Positions 9,023 through 21,400 of a DNA stretch of 64,000 bases are shown piece after piece; the stretch's first letter is position 1, and each line of letters begins with the position of its first letter. Made by a program: the position numbers and the translations under genes. Under the pieces are notes generated by a model. It saw nothing but the letters and a program-made list of their open reading frames with translations. It made no database searches and had not been told where the DNA came from. The DNA comes from Glebionis coronaria (lineage: Eukaryota; Streptophyta; Magnoliopsida; Asterales; Asteraceae), in the NCBI GenBank assembly GCA_025667525.1, contig CM046878.1, forward strand, positions 386,941,307 through 387,005,306. Reading direction: 5' to 3'.

Positions 9023-11604
9023 ATGTCTACTAATCATTCACTCGGCAAGTCAGCCATAAAGGCTTCAATAAAGACAGGCAAAGAAGTGGATATGATATAT
9101 GATACTAACTCTTTAAAACCTGTGTTGAGCACCAAGGCTGGTGGCAGCTCAGGAAAAGGTGTGGGTGGCTCCAAAAATGGTGGGGCTGCAAAACCTGCTT
9201 CCAAACGTCCATCCAGCAAGAGGACACAAAATGTCTTTGGCAATACCCTGAAAATCACCAAAAAATGTTGATAAGAAGGCTGTCACTAATGCAACACATG
9301 TAGATGAGACTTTGTATGTAGATCAATTGGAGATGAATACTACTACATCTATTATTGCTACGGCTGGTAGAGTTTGGGATGTCAATGCTATAAAAGGGAC
9401 TTATTTGAGTACTGATTTTGTACTCTCTAATGCAAAGGTATATTTTCATTATCATTGTTGTTTTAAATAATATGGTTTTCTATGATTATTCTAATGCTTG
9501 CATTTTCTCAGGGTAATACCATTCATTGCACTACAAAAGGGAGTGTGTCTCACAATTTTATGTGTGTAAAAGAGGGTGATATATACTTGATCAAGAATTT
9601 TATTGTGCACCAGAAAAAGTCAGAGTATCGAGTGAAGAAAGATGATACCTTCATGTTGGATATTGATGGAGCGACAACAATCAGAAAGGTCTTTGTCAGT
9701 CATGATAGCTTCATCAGATATCCTTTCAATTTTATCCCTTGGGACCATATTGTGGCTACAGATGGAAAATAATTGATTGGTAAGATATTTGTAATAAACT
9801 AATTTAGATTGGTGCATAATAAATAGCTGCTAACATTCATGTAAAAAACCTACAGATGCTGCAGGGTAGGTTACAAATGTTAGTAGGACAAATGTGATAA
9901 AGAAAACAGGGTCCAAGAATCTAGATTTCTATCTGGTAAATGAGAGGTAGATACTGTTGTTTATGGCTATTTTGTCTTGGGTACTATATTCTAATTTGTT
10001 CATTTGATTGAATTAGTTGTCAGTCAATGCGGGTCACTCTATGGGGAGGCCTTGGCAATGTTCTCATAGAGAAAAAAACTAAACAAGTTGGTTTATGTCC
10101 AATTGTTTTGTCATGCGTGTGTCCCAGGATTTATAATAGTAAGTGCAAGTAGCTTTTATGTGTATTCAAATAATGTATGTGCCCATGTTTAATCAAGAAG
10201 TCTTAATACCTTACAAATAAGTTATATTTGTGAAGCACCACCTCGACCAAAATTTATGATGATATGGAAATACCCATTATCCAGGACCTGAAAAAGGCAA
10301 ACAGGTTAGAAAGTATATGTGTATTTCTATCAATTTTGAAAAGTTAGCTGTATTCTTACATAGACGTTGCCTGATTTTAGGTATGGTGTTCAATCTGGAA
10401 AAAGAGTTGGGCCAGCTGATCCATCTAGAGCAAGGGAAGGAACATTGGAAAATCTCCTTATGTTGGCACGAAACAGAACAAATGATGTATATTTTTTTGG
10501 TGTTGATTGCTACTTCTCCTAATATCAGTTTGTTGCAACTTAATCTACATTATTCTGTGTACAGTCTTCAACCTTCCATTGTAGGCTGAACATTGAAAAC
10601 ATAAGGACAAGATAAGGCTAGCATTATCAATCATGTGGCTCTGCTACATGCAAGAAAGGTACAACGAGGAAGGATGGCTATTTCTATTGTGAAGGATGTA
10701 ATAAGAATGTTGAATACCCAGTATTAAGGTATATTAATTCTTCTTAATTTAAAAGATTTAAATTAAAAAACAAACGTCTTATTTCGTCACGGTTACCTTG
10801 TAGATATAGGTTTGAATTGGGTGTGGCTGATAAAACCGGGTCTGTTGTTGTTGTCGTATTTGATGAAGTGGCAACTGAAATAGTTGGGTGTACAGCTGAT
10901 ATCATTTCTGATGTTGACAATGATGAGAATATTGATTTGCCACCAGCTCTAATGAATCTTATTAGAAATACTTATGTTTTTGAAATTAAGACCCACACTT
11001 ATTATGAATATGGGTCTTTTGAAAGTTTTACCAGTTGGAGGCTCATTTATAATGAGCCATCCGTGGAAAGCGCTGGATTAGGCACGGAAGATACTGATGG
11101 GAGCACGGGTAGTGTGGAAGTTCTGTCCAAGAACAAATCTATTAAAGCTGAAAACGCAACTCATGAGATGCCAGTGGATATTACATCCCCTCAAAAGATT
11201 GCTGATTATGAATCTCCTTTGAAGATTCCTACTCGCTTGAAGCGGCTTTCCAATGAGCCATCTCTCTCAACTCCTTTGAAGCCTGTTGAGACAAATAAAA
11301 AAAAGGTTAGCATCTCATTTTAACATTATGCTCTTTCTGCGCAATCTATAATTCTAAATACTAAATTGTTGTTTACAATCACATTGTTTAAGAATGGATC
11401 TTGAGGACTCAGATGTAGAGTATGTTGGCAACTCAAATGAAGAGGCATGCTATGATGACCATGATTGTTCTACGGATAAAAAGAAAACAAGAAGAAGGTC
11501 TTGATAAATTTACTTAGCATCTTTCTGTTAACCAGCATGATAACAAAACATAATCTTATGGTTTAATTGTATTTTTTTAGTCTGATTCAGTCAAGCACCG
11601 ATGA
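9023..11604 (+). pseudogene. RPA1-like single-stranded DNA-binding protein (Helitron RPA), pseudogene
   Basis: Spliced by eye, this reads as a replication protein A large-subunit-like protein with OB folds. Exons: 9023-9437; 9512-9779 (VSHNF, YLIKNF, DTFMLDIDGATTIRK blocks); 9856-9946; 10024-10138 (RVTLWGGLG block); further exons near 10260 and 10380; then a C-terminal OB fold with a four-Cys zinc ribbon (CGSATC ... CEGC, about 10640-10705) and an exon at 10810-11303. The last short exon is 11581-11604. Most junctions have gt/ag. Damage: a one-base shift in an A run near 9264, and stops replacing Tyr codons at 9771-9773 and about 9868. The start at 9023 follows a TATA box and precedes a basic, Ser/Gly-rich tail before the first OB fold. 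In Helitrons this protein is thought to bind single-stranded DNA during rolling-circle transfer. Confidence 0.82.
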
Positions 11605-12060
11605 ATCAATCTTAGCAGAAGATTAGAAGAACCAACCATGATGCAATTAGTTTTTAAGATGAACTTTTTTTTAGAATAATCTTAGATATTGTCCTAAATG
11701 TTTTGGAGGACATGTTTTTTTATGGAACATGTAATAGACTTATATTATTTTTGATAAAGTGCATGGTGATAGATTTTGGAAATAACCTTTCCATGTTCAT
11801 TTAATTTTGTTGTCTCAGCTGCAGGATACATATGCCTTAGCCAAAAGGGCATACAATGGTTACCTTGATCATGTTCCAGCCAAGAAGAAAATAAGAAGAC
11901 ACTCAGAGCAAATTCAATAATTATTTGTGGTTTATTCACTCAGGGATTGAGCCAAACTAGATGGAAAAAAATGAAAGCTTAAAGTATACTACACTGAATT
12001 TTTGAAATGGACTTTTTATGCAGATTATAATAGATGTAACCTAAAATCTTTAATGGACCA
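11605..12060. other. Helitron spacer between RPA gene and Copia insertion
   Basis: AT-rich, with no gene recognised. The last five bases (gacca, 12056-12060) are the left target-site duplication of Copia element 2; the copy recurs at 24948-24952. Confidence 0.6.
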
Positions 12061-12380
12061 TGTTAGAAATACGTTTTTACGTATATTAGAAGTATCGGTC
12101 ACTCCACAATATTATTAATGTTGTAATAGCTCGTAGTTAGTGTTACTTATTAAGTTAAGTAAGATACCGACCCATGGGCTTGTCATGGGTCGGCCCAAGC
12201 CCAATATAGGCCTTGGATATAAATACCCCTTTCCACCATGGAAAGGGGTTGGTTGTTGATCATTCCACATTTTCATTTGAATAAAATACACATAGTTTCT
12301 CTCTCACTTTCTCTCTCTAGTTTCTCTCTCTAGAAATCTTCAACCCACTTCATAGATTCATTGGTTATCAAGATTCTACA
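12061..12380 (+). repeat. 5' LTR of Copia element 2
   Basis: Contains a TATA box (tataaata, 12218-12225), a tctctctc-rich leader and a 10-bp hairpin (ccgacccatg/catgggtcgg, about 12167-12193). I see four differences from the 3' LTR in 320 bp (about 98.7% identity), so the insertion is fairly young. Confidence 0.93.
12218..12225 (+). promoter_or_regulatory. TATA box in the 5' LTR of Copia element 2
   Basis: tataaata, followed after about 25-35 bases by the probable start of the R region. The same motif is at 24785-24792 in the 3' LTR. Confidence 0.6.
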
Positions 12381-12382
12381 TT

Positions 12383-12393
12383 TGGTATCAGAG
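12383..12393 (+). other. Primer-binding site of Copia element 2 (tRNA-Met)
   Basis: tggtatcagag begins two bases after the LTR end, the usual complement of initiator tRNA-Met for plant Copia elements. Confidence 0.9.
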
Positions 12394-12644
12394 AGCTATG
12401 GGGTGATTTAAGGTAATGATTTGTGTTGTTATTTAGTTTTTGATTGTATTAGTGTTCTTTAAGAAGATCCATCTTGATTCTTGGAGTTTTGGTGATTTTG
12501 TGATTGGGATTAGTAGATAAGTATTAGTTGTTACTTATTATTGTAGAAATCACAAAACTTTTTGGGTAACTTGGTAAAAATCTGGGTTTTTTTCTTCATA
12601 TTTTTGTTCGTCTGTTACTCGAACCAAGTTTCTGATTCCCAGTA

Positions 12645-12982
12645 AAAGTTCCGAACCAAAAGTTCCAGATCAACCAAAGTTCCGGATCAAAAAGTTCCGA
12701 ACCAAAAGTTCCGGATCAAAAAGTTCCGAACCAAAAGTTCCGGATCAAGGAAAGTTCCGGATCAAAAGTTCCGAACCAAAAGTTTCGGATCAAGGAAAGT
12801 TCCGGATCAAGGAAAGTTCTGGATCAAGACAAAGTTCCGAATCAAGAAGTTCCGAACCAAAAGTTCCGGATCAAGGAAAGTTCCGGATCAAGTCTTCCGA
12901 ACCAAAAGTTCCGGATCAAGGAGTTCCGAGTCAAAATCTTCCGAATCAACACTTCCGAATCAACAAAAGTTCCGGATCAAGG
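12645..12982. repeat. TTCCG-motif array in the Copia leader
   Basis: More than twenty copies of agttccg(g/a)(a)tcaa or agttccgaaccaa, 12-20 bases apart, lie between the primer site and gag. The array has no bearing on gag coding. It shares its TTCCG core with the arrays at 731-1180, 17560-18290 and 50512-51001. Confidence 0.85.
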
Positions 12983-13118
12983 GATATTTTACTTGTTTTT
13001 TCGAAGATTTTTTAGAGGATTTAATCTTGGTTTCTTACAACAAAAACTCAACACAATTCACAAACTTTACTTCACTGCTCGATCAACCGATAATCTTTGT
13101 CTCTTTGAAGTGAACAAA

Positions 13119-14207
13119 ATGAATCCGAATTCAGTAATGCCTCAGATGACATCACTTACGGACATTTCCGTCATTACGGGAACGGATAATCGCCCTCCAA
13201 TGCTCATTAAAGAAGTCTTTGAAGCATGGCAAGGCCGTATGATGTCATACCTTAAAGGAAAACCGATATATGGGAGGCTTATGGTTAAGTAAATTCTAAA
13301 TGGTCCACTTGACTATGGTACTATCGTGGTTAACAATGTGACTCGACCAAGGAAGTTTGAAGAACTTACACCAGCTCAACAACTTGTTGCCGATGTAGAC
13401 GAAAAGGCTCTTCAAACCATTCTCCAAGCTCTTCCACATGACATCTATCGCATGGTAAGTCAATACACGGTTGCGAAGGATTTATGGGAACGTCTAAAGG
13501 TGTTGCTACAAGGTATGTCTCTTACCAAACAGGAAAGGGAATGTCAGTTGTATGATCTGTTTGATAGATTCACGTACAGCCCAGGGGAAACGCTTCACGA
13601 CTACTACTTCAGATTCACTACACTCATGAATGATCTGAATGTATACAATCTCGTGATTGCTCCATTCTAGGTTAACACCAAGTTTTTGAATACTTTACCT
13701 CAAGCTGAATGGGGTGAGTATATTACCGATGTTAAGTTAACCAGGGATTTGCATAAGTTCAATTTGGATCAACTCTATGCTTTTCTTCAGCAGCATGAGA
13801 AACATGTGATCATGCACCGTTCGCCTCGAGGTATGTACCCTGATTCTTTAGCTTTGATGGCGAATCAACCAAGCTTGTCACACAACAACACTCCTTATAT
13901 TTTGGGACACCAAGCCTATCATCCATCACCTTACATGACACCAAGCTTCCCCCAATATTCGATTCTACCGCAACCACCCACCTCACATCAGCAACAATAT
14001 CGGTTTAATGCACCTTCATCACAATATGCTTCACAACCTCACCCAGCAAGCATTGCACCTTATGCTCAGTCTTCATATTCTTCTTATCAAGAGAATGCAG
14101 CATATCCATCAAGCTACTCTGACCACATGAGTGTTCCTTCTAGTGCTTATGTAGCTCAACAAGACCAAGCACTGTATTGTGATGAACTGTTTCAAACCGT
14201 TGTTTGA
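13119..14207 (+). pseudogene. Copia gag, interrupted
   Basis: Start chosen at atgaatccgaattc (13119) after the leader. The three pieces, 13119-13292, 13326-13670 and 13686-14207, read as a Copia-type gag capsid: EVFEAWQGRMMSYL, ALPHDIYRMVSQY-like and ELTPAQQLVADVDEKAL blocks, then a Ser/Pro/Gln/Tyr-rich tail. In-frame stops are at 13290-13292 and 13668-13670, and the frame shifts at about 14190 into the pol reading. The CCHC zinc knuckle expected after the tail is missing; the tail runs straight into the spacer before reverse transcriptase, so a deletion has removed nucleocapsid, protease and integrase. Confidence 0.85.
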
Positions 14208-16245
14208 TGAATTCTTTGATCCCCCAAATGATGAAGTTCCAGCACCAGTAGTGATAGCTCCAATCCCTGAAGTTGTTGCTCAAGCAAATGAAGCTTTATC
14301 TAATGCATCTTCAATTAACATTGAACCGGATGCACCTTTACCAAGTGATTCTCAAACTACACCTGAATCGTCACCCTTACTTGTACCTAATGATGTTGAA
14401 GAGGATTCTATTGATCACGATTTGGAATATGCTCACCTACAAGAGCTTCCTTTCTTTGGTGTACCGATACCTGAAAACCCTTCAGCCGCGTCTACCTCAG
14501 AAGAAGCTCCTTCTATTGTTTACTCCAGACCACCTAGGATTGAAAAACATAGCACCAAATGGACAAAAGATCACCCAATTAGGAATGTCATTGGTAGTCT
14601 CGATCGACCAGTCTCTACACGCCATCAATTACAAGAGAGCGCACTCTATTGCTACTTTGATGCATTTCTCTCAGAAGTTGAACCTAAAAATTGGCAACAG
14701 GCTATGACTCAATCATCTTGGATTGAAGCCATGCAGGAGGAACTAAATGAATTCCAAAGACTTGAAGTATGGGAATTAGTTCCTCTCCCTGACAAGGTTA
14801 ACATCCTTACTTTGTTATGGGTTTATAAGGTTAAACTCGATGAGATGGGTGCAGTCTTGATGAATAAGGCTAGATTGGTTGCTAGAGGATATAAACAAGC
14901 CTTGGGTATCGATTTTGAAGAATCTTTTGCTCCTGTTGCAAGATTGGAGGCCATTAGACTATTCCTTGCGTATGCTGCTCATATGAACATGATCGTCTAT
15001 CAAATGGATGTGAAGACGACATTTTTGAATGGTGAACTAAGGGAAGAAGTCTATGTTAGTCAGCCAGATGGGTTCGTTAGCACGGAGTTTCCTAATCATG
15101 TGTACAAGCTTAAGAAGGCTCTCTATGGGTTGAAACAAGCTCCACGTGCTTGGTATGATCTCCTTTCAACATATCTCATTTCGGAAGGCTTCTCCAAAGG
15201 CAAGGTGGACCCCACTCTATTCACTCTCAAGGAGGACAATGACATGCTTCTGGTACAAATTTATGTTGATGATATAATATTTGCTGCCTCTAACATAAAA
15301 TTGTCAAAACGCTTTGAGAAGATAATGTCCACACGCTTTCAGATGTCAATGATGGGAAAATTTTCATTTTTCTTAGGATTACAAATTTCTCATAATCCCA
15401 GAGGCATCTTTATTAATCAATCCAAATATGCTCTAGAATCTTTAAAGAAATATAACTTTGAAAATTGTGACCCCGTGGACACTCCAATGGTGGAGAAATC
15501 CAAGTTAGATGAAGATAGGAATAGGACTATTGTCGATCCAAAACTTTACCATGGGATGATCGGCACCCTTCTCTATCTGACTGCTAGCAGGCCTGATTTG
15601 CAATTTGTCGTATGCATGTGTGCCCGGTATCAGGCTCGGCCTACCGAAAAGCACTTACATGTTGTTAAAAGGATCTTTCGGTATCTCAAAGGAACACTTC
15701 ATCATGGTCTATGGTATCCGAAAGATTCCTCTATTGCTTTAATATCATACGCAGATGCCGATCATGCTGGGTGTCAAGACACAAGGCGTAGCACTTCTGG
15801 ATCTGTGCAACTCCTTGGAGACAGATTGATCAGTTGGTCTTCAAAAATGCAGAAAAGCGCTGCAATTTCTAGCACGGAGGCTGAATACATCGCCATGTCC
15901 GTTTGTTGTGCTCAAATCCTTTGGATGAGATCATAATTAACTGACTACGGTTTGGGATTCAACAAAATCCCGATGTATTGTGACAACAAGAGCGCCATTG
16001 CCCTTTGCTGCAACTATGTTCAACACTCCCGGGCCAAGCAAATAGACATTCGCTACCATTTCATTAAAGAGCAGGTGGAGAACGGAGTGATCGAGCTGTA
16101 TTTTGTCACCACTGAGTATCAGCTGGCAGATATGTTCACCAAAGCCTTAGATCGAGGACGAATCGAGTTTTTGATCGACAAGCTTGGCATGAAATCATTC
16201 ACTCCAGCGACTCTCAAAGAATTGGCAGAAGAATCAGCTGAATAG
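14180..16245 (+). pseudogene. Copia pol: reverse transcriptase and RNase H only
   Basis: The open segment 14180-15936 begins with an acidic, Pro-rich linker and the pre-RT block ([13 protein letters not shown]), then a complete Ty1/Copia [56 protein letters not shown] and the catalytic YVDD (15262-15273). RNase H follows, with YADADHAG and STEAEYIAM catalytic blocks. A taa at 15934-15936 (expected Gln codon) breaks the frame; the same frame goes on to 16245 with [20 protein letters not shown] and FTKALDRG. Protease and integrase are absent. The RT residues look intact, so decay may be recent. Confidence 0.9.
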
Positions 16246-17337
16246 TGGTGGTAAACTATTCAGGAGTATCCTTTGTTCGTGATCATGTATATTATCGTAA
16301 ATATATAAACCACAAAAAGAAAAATACAAAAATATAAAACCAAGAAAAACCATAAAAAATATAAAACCTACAAAAACCATAAAAATTATAAAATCAAGAA
16401 AAACCAAAAATATTTTTTGTTTTTTAAATCGGGCATGTCTTTTAGTACGGTAATATTTACGGCTTTAGAAATGTCGATCAATATTGACACGGCGCCATAA
16501 ATAGAGTCCGTATAAAAGTTGTACATTTTTAAAACATGCCCATTATGGCTTGTAGTTATTTCAGACTACAACCCGGTTTTCGCATTAAAGTCACGTATTT
16601 CCTTGGAAAACGTTGGCTCACAACAGGAATTAATTTTCTCAGGCATGATTTACAAGCCAAATCATGCAAAGGGATCAAGTTTACTTTACAACTTGGTCTA
16701 ACACGAGTTAGTGTACGTCTCAGTGCATTAATTTGTCAAAATAAGAGAAATCTTATTGCCACCACGAATCAATCTTTTTCAAGATACTAAATTGGAAATG
16801 CTTTCATCAATATTTGACTCTTTAAACAATGACTACAGCTCTTTATATAGAAAACGGGTCATCGTTTAAGGGGGAGAAAATATTAAATCATTTTCGTCAT
16901 CAAAATGATTTTCAAAAGTGTTTGTGGAAAATTAATTGGCTAAATGGTTTATGAGTGGTCTTGCTTTAGAATACGACTTGTGCTCGTTCAATGTGATAGG
17001 AATTGCTTTAAGATCTTGGAGATTTGCTAATAGGTTGCGATGCTTAAGTTGTGTGAAGGTTAAGTTGGCTAAGTTAAACGAGTGTTAAGTATCTTAACGG
17101 ATGTTAGCCTAATAGGAGTTATAAACCAAAAAGGAAAAGAATAGAAAAGTATAGGGACTTAAGGTGTCATTTGTGAAAATGGTTAAAATTTGACCTAAGT
17201 CAAATACAAACCCCCCGTCCCTTTTAGTTTATCTTCTTCACTATTTCGGTTTTTTCCTTCTTGCCGCCATTTTCACACACACAAGCTCACAAAACTCGCG
17301 TTCTAATCAACTCAATCCTGTCATTCGATCAAACAAG
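16246..17337 (+). other. Copia spacer between pol and the extra ORF
   Basis: Begins with an A-rich stretch of aaaa-type repeats (16300-16420), then sequence also present in Copia element 1 (4163-4470). From about 17160 it changes to a pyrimidine-rich stretch (ccgtcccttttag ... ttttttccttcttgccgcc) that resembles a plant 5' leader. No protein-coding pattern seen. It could contain a promoter for the extra ORF (inference). Confidence 0.55.
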
Positions 17338-18421
17338 GTACAAACATCAATCTTTGATTTTTAATTCGCCTAATTAATTGAAATCCACTTAATTAATTCG
17401 TTTGAATTAAGATTATCAAATTAGGGTTTGTGTCTAATTAAGGGTTAATTGATTAGGGGTTTTTGCTGGGTTTTGGATCGGATTAGGATTAGAACACTAT
17501 TGTTGCCTTAGAATGCCTTAAAACTCACTATAGCGCTTAGAAAAATCATATACAGGGTGCGTTTGAGAACTTCCGAATGAACATGGCTATCAAACTTCCG
17601 AATGAAGTTCTGAACAAACTTCCGAATGAAGGAAGTTCTGAACAAACTTCCGAATGAAGGAAGTTCCGAACGAACTTCCGAATGAAGGAAGTTTCGGATG
17701 AACTTTCGAATGAAAGAAGTTCCGAATGAACTTCCGAATGAAGAAGTTCCGGATGAACTTCCGAATGAAGAAGTTCCGAGTGAACTTCCGAATGAAGAAG
17801 TTCCGAGTGAACTTCCGAATGAAGAAGTTCCGAGTGAACTTCCGAATGAAGAAGTTCCGAGTGAACTTCCGAATGAAGAAGTTCCGGATGAACTTCCGAA
17901 TGAAGAAGTTCCGGATGAACTTCCGAATGAAGAAGTTCCGGATGAACTTCCGAATGAAGAAGTTCCGAGTGAACTTCCGAATGAAGAAGTTCCGAGTGAA
18001 CTTCCGAATGAAGAAGTTCCGAGTGAACTTCCGAATGAAGAAGTTCTGAGTGAACTTCCGAATGAAGAAGTTCTGAGTGAACTTCCGAATGAAGAAGTTC
18101 CGGATGAACTTCCGAATGAAGAAATTCCGGATGAACTTCCGAATGAAGAAGTTCCGAATGAAGGACTTCCGAATGAAGAGTTCCGAATGAAGGACTTCCG
18201 AATGAAGAGTTCCGAATGAAGGAGTTCCGAATGAAGAGTTCCGAATGAAGGAGTTCCGAATGAAGAGTTTCGAATGAAAGAAAGTTCCGGATGAAGAGTT
18301 GTTGGATTAATAGTTGTTTGCATATTCTAATTACTTGTTGAAATGTGTTATGCTTAGAAGTAATAATGATACATATCTATATATTTTTGTGCATCAACCT
18401 TTCATGTCTTATCTTAAGCAG
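17338..18421 (+). other. Candidate 5'-leader intron of the extra ORF
   Basis: A donor-like ag|gtacaaac at 17336-17345 and an acceptor-like tcttaagcag ending at 18421 frame a T-rich interval that includes the whole 27-bp repeat array and stops five bases before the ATG at 18427. If real, splicing would remove the array from the mRNA of the extra ORF. This is inferred from splice-like sequences only. Confidence 0.4.
17560..18290. repeat. 27-bp tandem repeat array with TTCCG core
   Basis: About sixteen 27-bp units (gaagttccg(a/g)(g/a)tgaa + cttccgaat) fill 17718-18150, flanked by irregular half-units. Two unit types (gagtgaac and ggatgaac) occur in blocks, showing that segments of several units were duplicated. 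As 27 is a multiple of three, both strands are open and simulate 9-residue repeat proteins; neither looks like a real gene. Confidence 0.9.
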
Positions 18422-18426
18422 ATACG

Positions 18427-21400
18427 ATGACTAATCCAACAGTACAAGCAATCCAAGACTCTAGAGCAGCCGCAATTGCCGAAGCACGAACCCTCAAGTT
18501 CATACCAAACAATTACCGGCTGAAGCAAGTCTCAAAATCCACTCACCACGGATTTAAAGTCGCCATAGCAATCCTTGATCACTCTCATTTCAAGAATGCT
18601 TTAAGGAGTACTGCCTCGGTGCCTTATGATTACATGTATGAGTTCTGGGCTACCAAGGAAAGCACTTCAAACAAGATCACCTTCACTCTCGACAACAAGC
18701 AGCAGACACTTACTGTTTCAGACTTCCGTAAGATATTTGGCATTCGGGATACACCCAAAGGTATGTCATTTTCCAGGGATCCTACTAAAGACGAACTCAT
18801 GGAGATGTTCGATGCTCTTGGATGTCCTGACATACGAGTTGTGTCTGAGTTTACCACCGCTAAAGTAGGTCAACCTTGGAGAGCAATCTTGGGTATTCTC
18901 AGTAGATGTCTTACACCGAAAACAAGTGGGCATGATGCTTTGCGTGGTCCAATTATGAACATCTTCCATGGAATGTACAAAGGCGCAAATGCATATTATG
19001 CATTATTGTTGTGGGAAGAATTCACCTTTCAACTCTTCCAAAACAAGAAGCTGAAGACTAATTTCTTTCCTTACCCTCGGTTTATCAAGCTTATCATTAA
19101 TTATTTTATGAAGAATGATGTTACTATTGATAGGCGTGCAGCAAGTCGTCATCACACTGAAGAGGTTGATCACACTGTGGATCTAAGGCATGAAGGACCA
19201 TCTGGTGCTGTGATTCCTGGTCCTATTCCCGATTATCTTCTGACGGATAGAATTAAAGCTTCAGCTGATTACAAGCTACTGCTGCTAGAAATCAAGAAGC
19301 TAAAATCAAGCCTTCAGACAGTAGAAGACTCGTCTACTACGGTCAAGAGTAAAGGTAAACACAAGCAACCAGCTGCTTTACCTGAACCCGAAACCAAGAA
19401 GAAGAAGACTGAGGCTAAGAAGGGAAAAGGCACTGCTGATGAGTTTGTTCTACGTGACGAAGAAAATGTTGATGATCCTACTCTTGACAAGGCTGAGAGA
19501 AAATTAATGAAGATAGCTATTGAAAGGAGTAGGAAAGACACGGGAGGTAGTGGTTCTGGTGCACAGATAAATATTGAAGAAGAGTACGAGGAGCCAGAGG
19601 ATATTGATGAGTTTGGATCACCTGAACGGTATTCTACTTCGAAGGAGACATCAATCCCTGTTTCAGCAAGTGTTGAAAAGGAGTCCGGTGCTCCTACAAT
19701 CATGGTACCTACTCAGCCTTTAGTAACTCAACCTCCACCAATACAGCCCTTACCAACCCGACCGGTTTCAACACCATTCCTTCCACCTCCAATAACTTCC
19801 ATCCTTAGTACTGTAGTCACAACCGAGCCTCCTCAACCAACCCAGAGTAGCTCTGCATCGTCTTTAATGGCTGCATTTGTAATGGCAGAAATGTTGGACA
19901 AACACACGGATAATCAAAAAAGAGAGATGAATGAACTTCGCCAAGAGTTACTTAGACGAGTGCAAAGTGAAGAAGCCTCAAAGAAAGCCCAAGAAGAGAT
20001 GCTTGCTAAGTTCGCTGCAGAGATGGAGTTAACACGTAAAACTCATGCAGAAGAAATAGCTCGGGTCAAGCAGGCTGAAGCTGATAAGCATGCAGCACGA
20101 ATCACGAGACTTCAAGCTATGAGGGATAAATACAAGGAGCAGAAAGAAACACTTGAAGCTTCTGTTGAAGAGAGAGTGAAAGAATCCGTTGAATCCATTA
20201 TGCCAAAACTGCGTGATGAGTTGAAGACACTCGCGGCTGATAACTTGATGATTAAGTCATCCAATCCTTCTGAATCCGCCTACAAAATTGCTTATGATTT
20301 AACGGATTTTGAATTAAATAAGATTCTCAAAGCTCGTATGAGGGAACTTGGATCTTTTGATAAATCTAAGATTCAACGGACACTCTACAAATCACTGAAT
20401 GAAGCAATTATGGAGGATGATCGGTTGTTCAAAATGTTTGGAAGTGTGGTACCTTACCACATTCTGCCTGAGGAGGAAAAAGATGATAGTGAACAGGAAG
20501 AGGGTACTGGTGAAGAAGAAGAGGAAGAAGAAGGAGAAGAAGAAGAAGAAGAAGATGACGATGATGGTGACGATGGTGGTGATGATGATAAGGATGATGA
20601 TGATGATGATGGTGATGATGGTGGTGATGGAAATGAGGAGAGTGATAAGGGAAGCAACGAGGGTGACGATGAAGATGATGATGGTAAACAGCCTAAAAAG
20701 GGGGACAAGGTTTCCAGCACAAAGAAACCTTCTAAGTCTGGAACCAAGTCTAAGAAAGATGCTGTGGAAAAGGAAAAATCCACTTCAACGGAATCAAGAC
20801 GATCCAAGTGGCGCCATGATGTGAATGCTACTACGTCATCATCGATTCCCGGTACATCTATTGCTGTGTCTATACCTGTTACCACTAACCCTGTTAGTTC
20901 TGTTGTTGCTCCTGTGATTGCAGAGTCAGTAAGTGAACCTGAAGCTGCACAACACTCGCCGGTTCATGACACCGCCGAGATGCCTAAATCAGAACCAACA
21001 GATGTTCATGTTTCTACTCCTCTACAACAAGAACCACAATCTACTGTTCCAGAGTCAAGCACACGGGACTGGGCGGACACATTGGAGATTGACGAGACTG
21101 CACCGCCACAAGCATGGATCACGGCAGCGGCTCAATATGATCCAATCACAGATGCTGACAGAGATGTTCTATATCTCCGTATCCGTAGTCCGATAGACTT
21201 GTGTGCATTTCTGGCTCATGAGTATAAATCTTCGGTTACTCCGTCGTTGGTGAAGAGAGCGCTAAAGGATAAGAGAATTCGCGCCAAAACCAGGTTAACC
21301 CGAATGGAGTACGAGTATTATGCTGACGAGGTCCTGAAAGCTCTTAACACCGTTCAAAGGCCAGGCCTCCATGAATCAGAAAGAGCTCCACCTCCACTTG

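Noticed and set aside
17560..18290. CRISPR-like array
   Set aside because: Units are contiguous 27-bp tandem copies without unique spacers, in a plant retrotransposon.
17508..18323. Long minus-strand ORF with Ser/Gly/Phe repeats and plus-strand ORF with 9-residue PNEEVPSEL repeats (17698-18219)
   Set aside because: Both arise because the repeat unit is 27 bases and lacks stops in several frames. They overlap on opposite strands, start within the array and have no support from a gene-like context.
20454..20885. Minus-strand Ser-rich ORF and plus-strand Met/Lys-rich ORF (20399-20824)
   Set aside because: Shadow frames of the Glu/Asp tract of the 1314-codon ORF (gaa/gat repeats).
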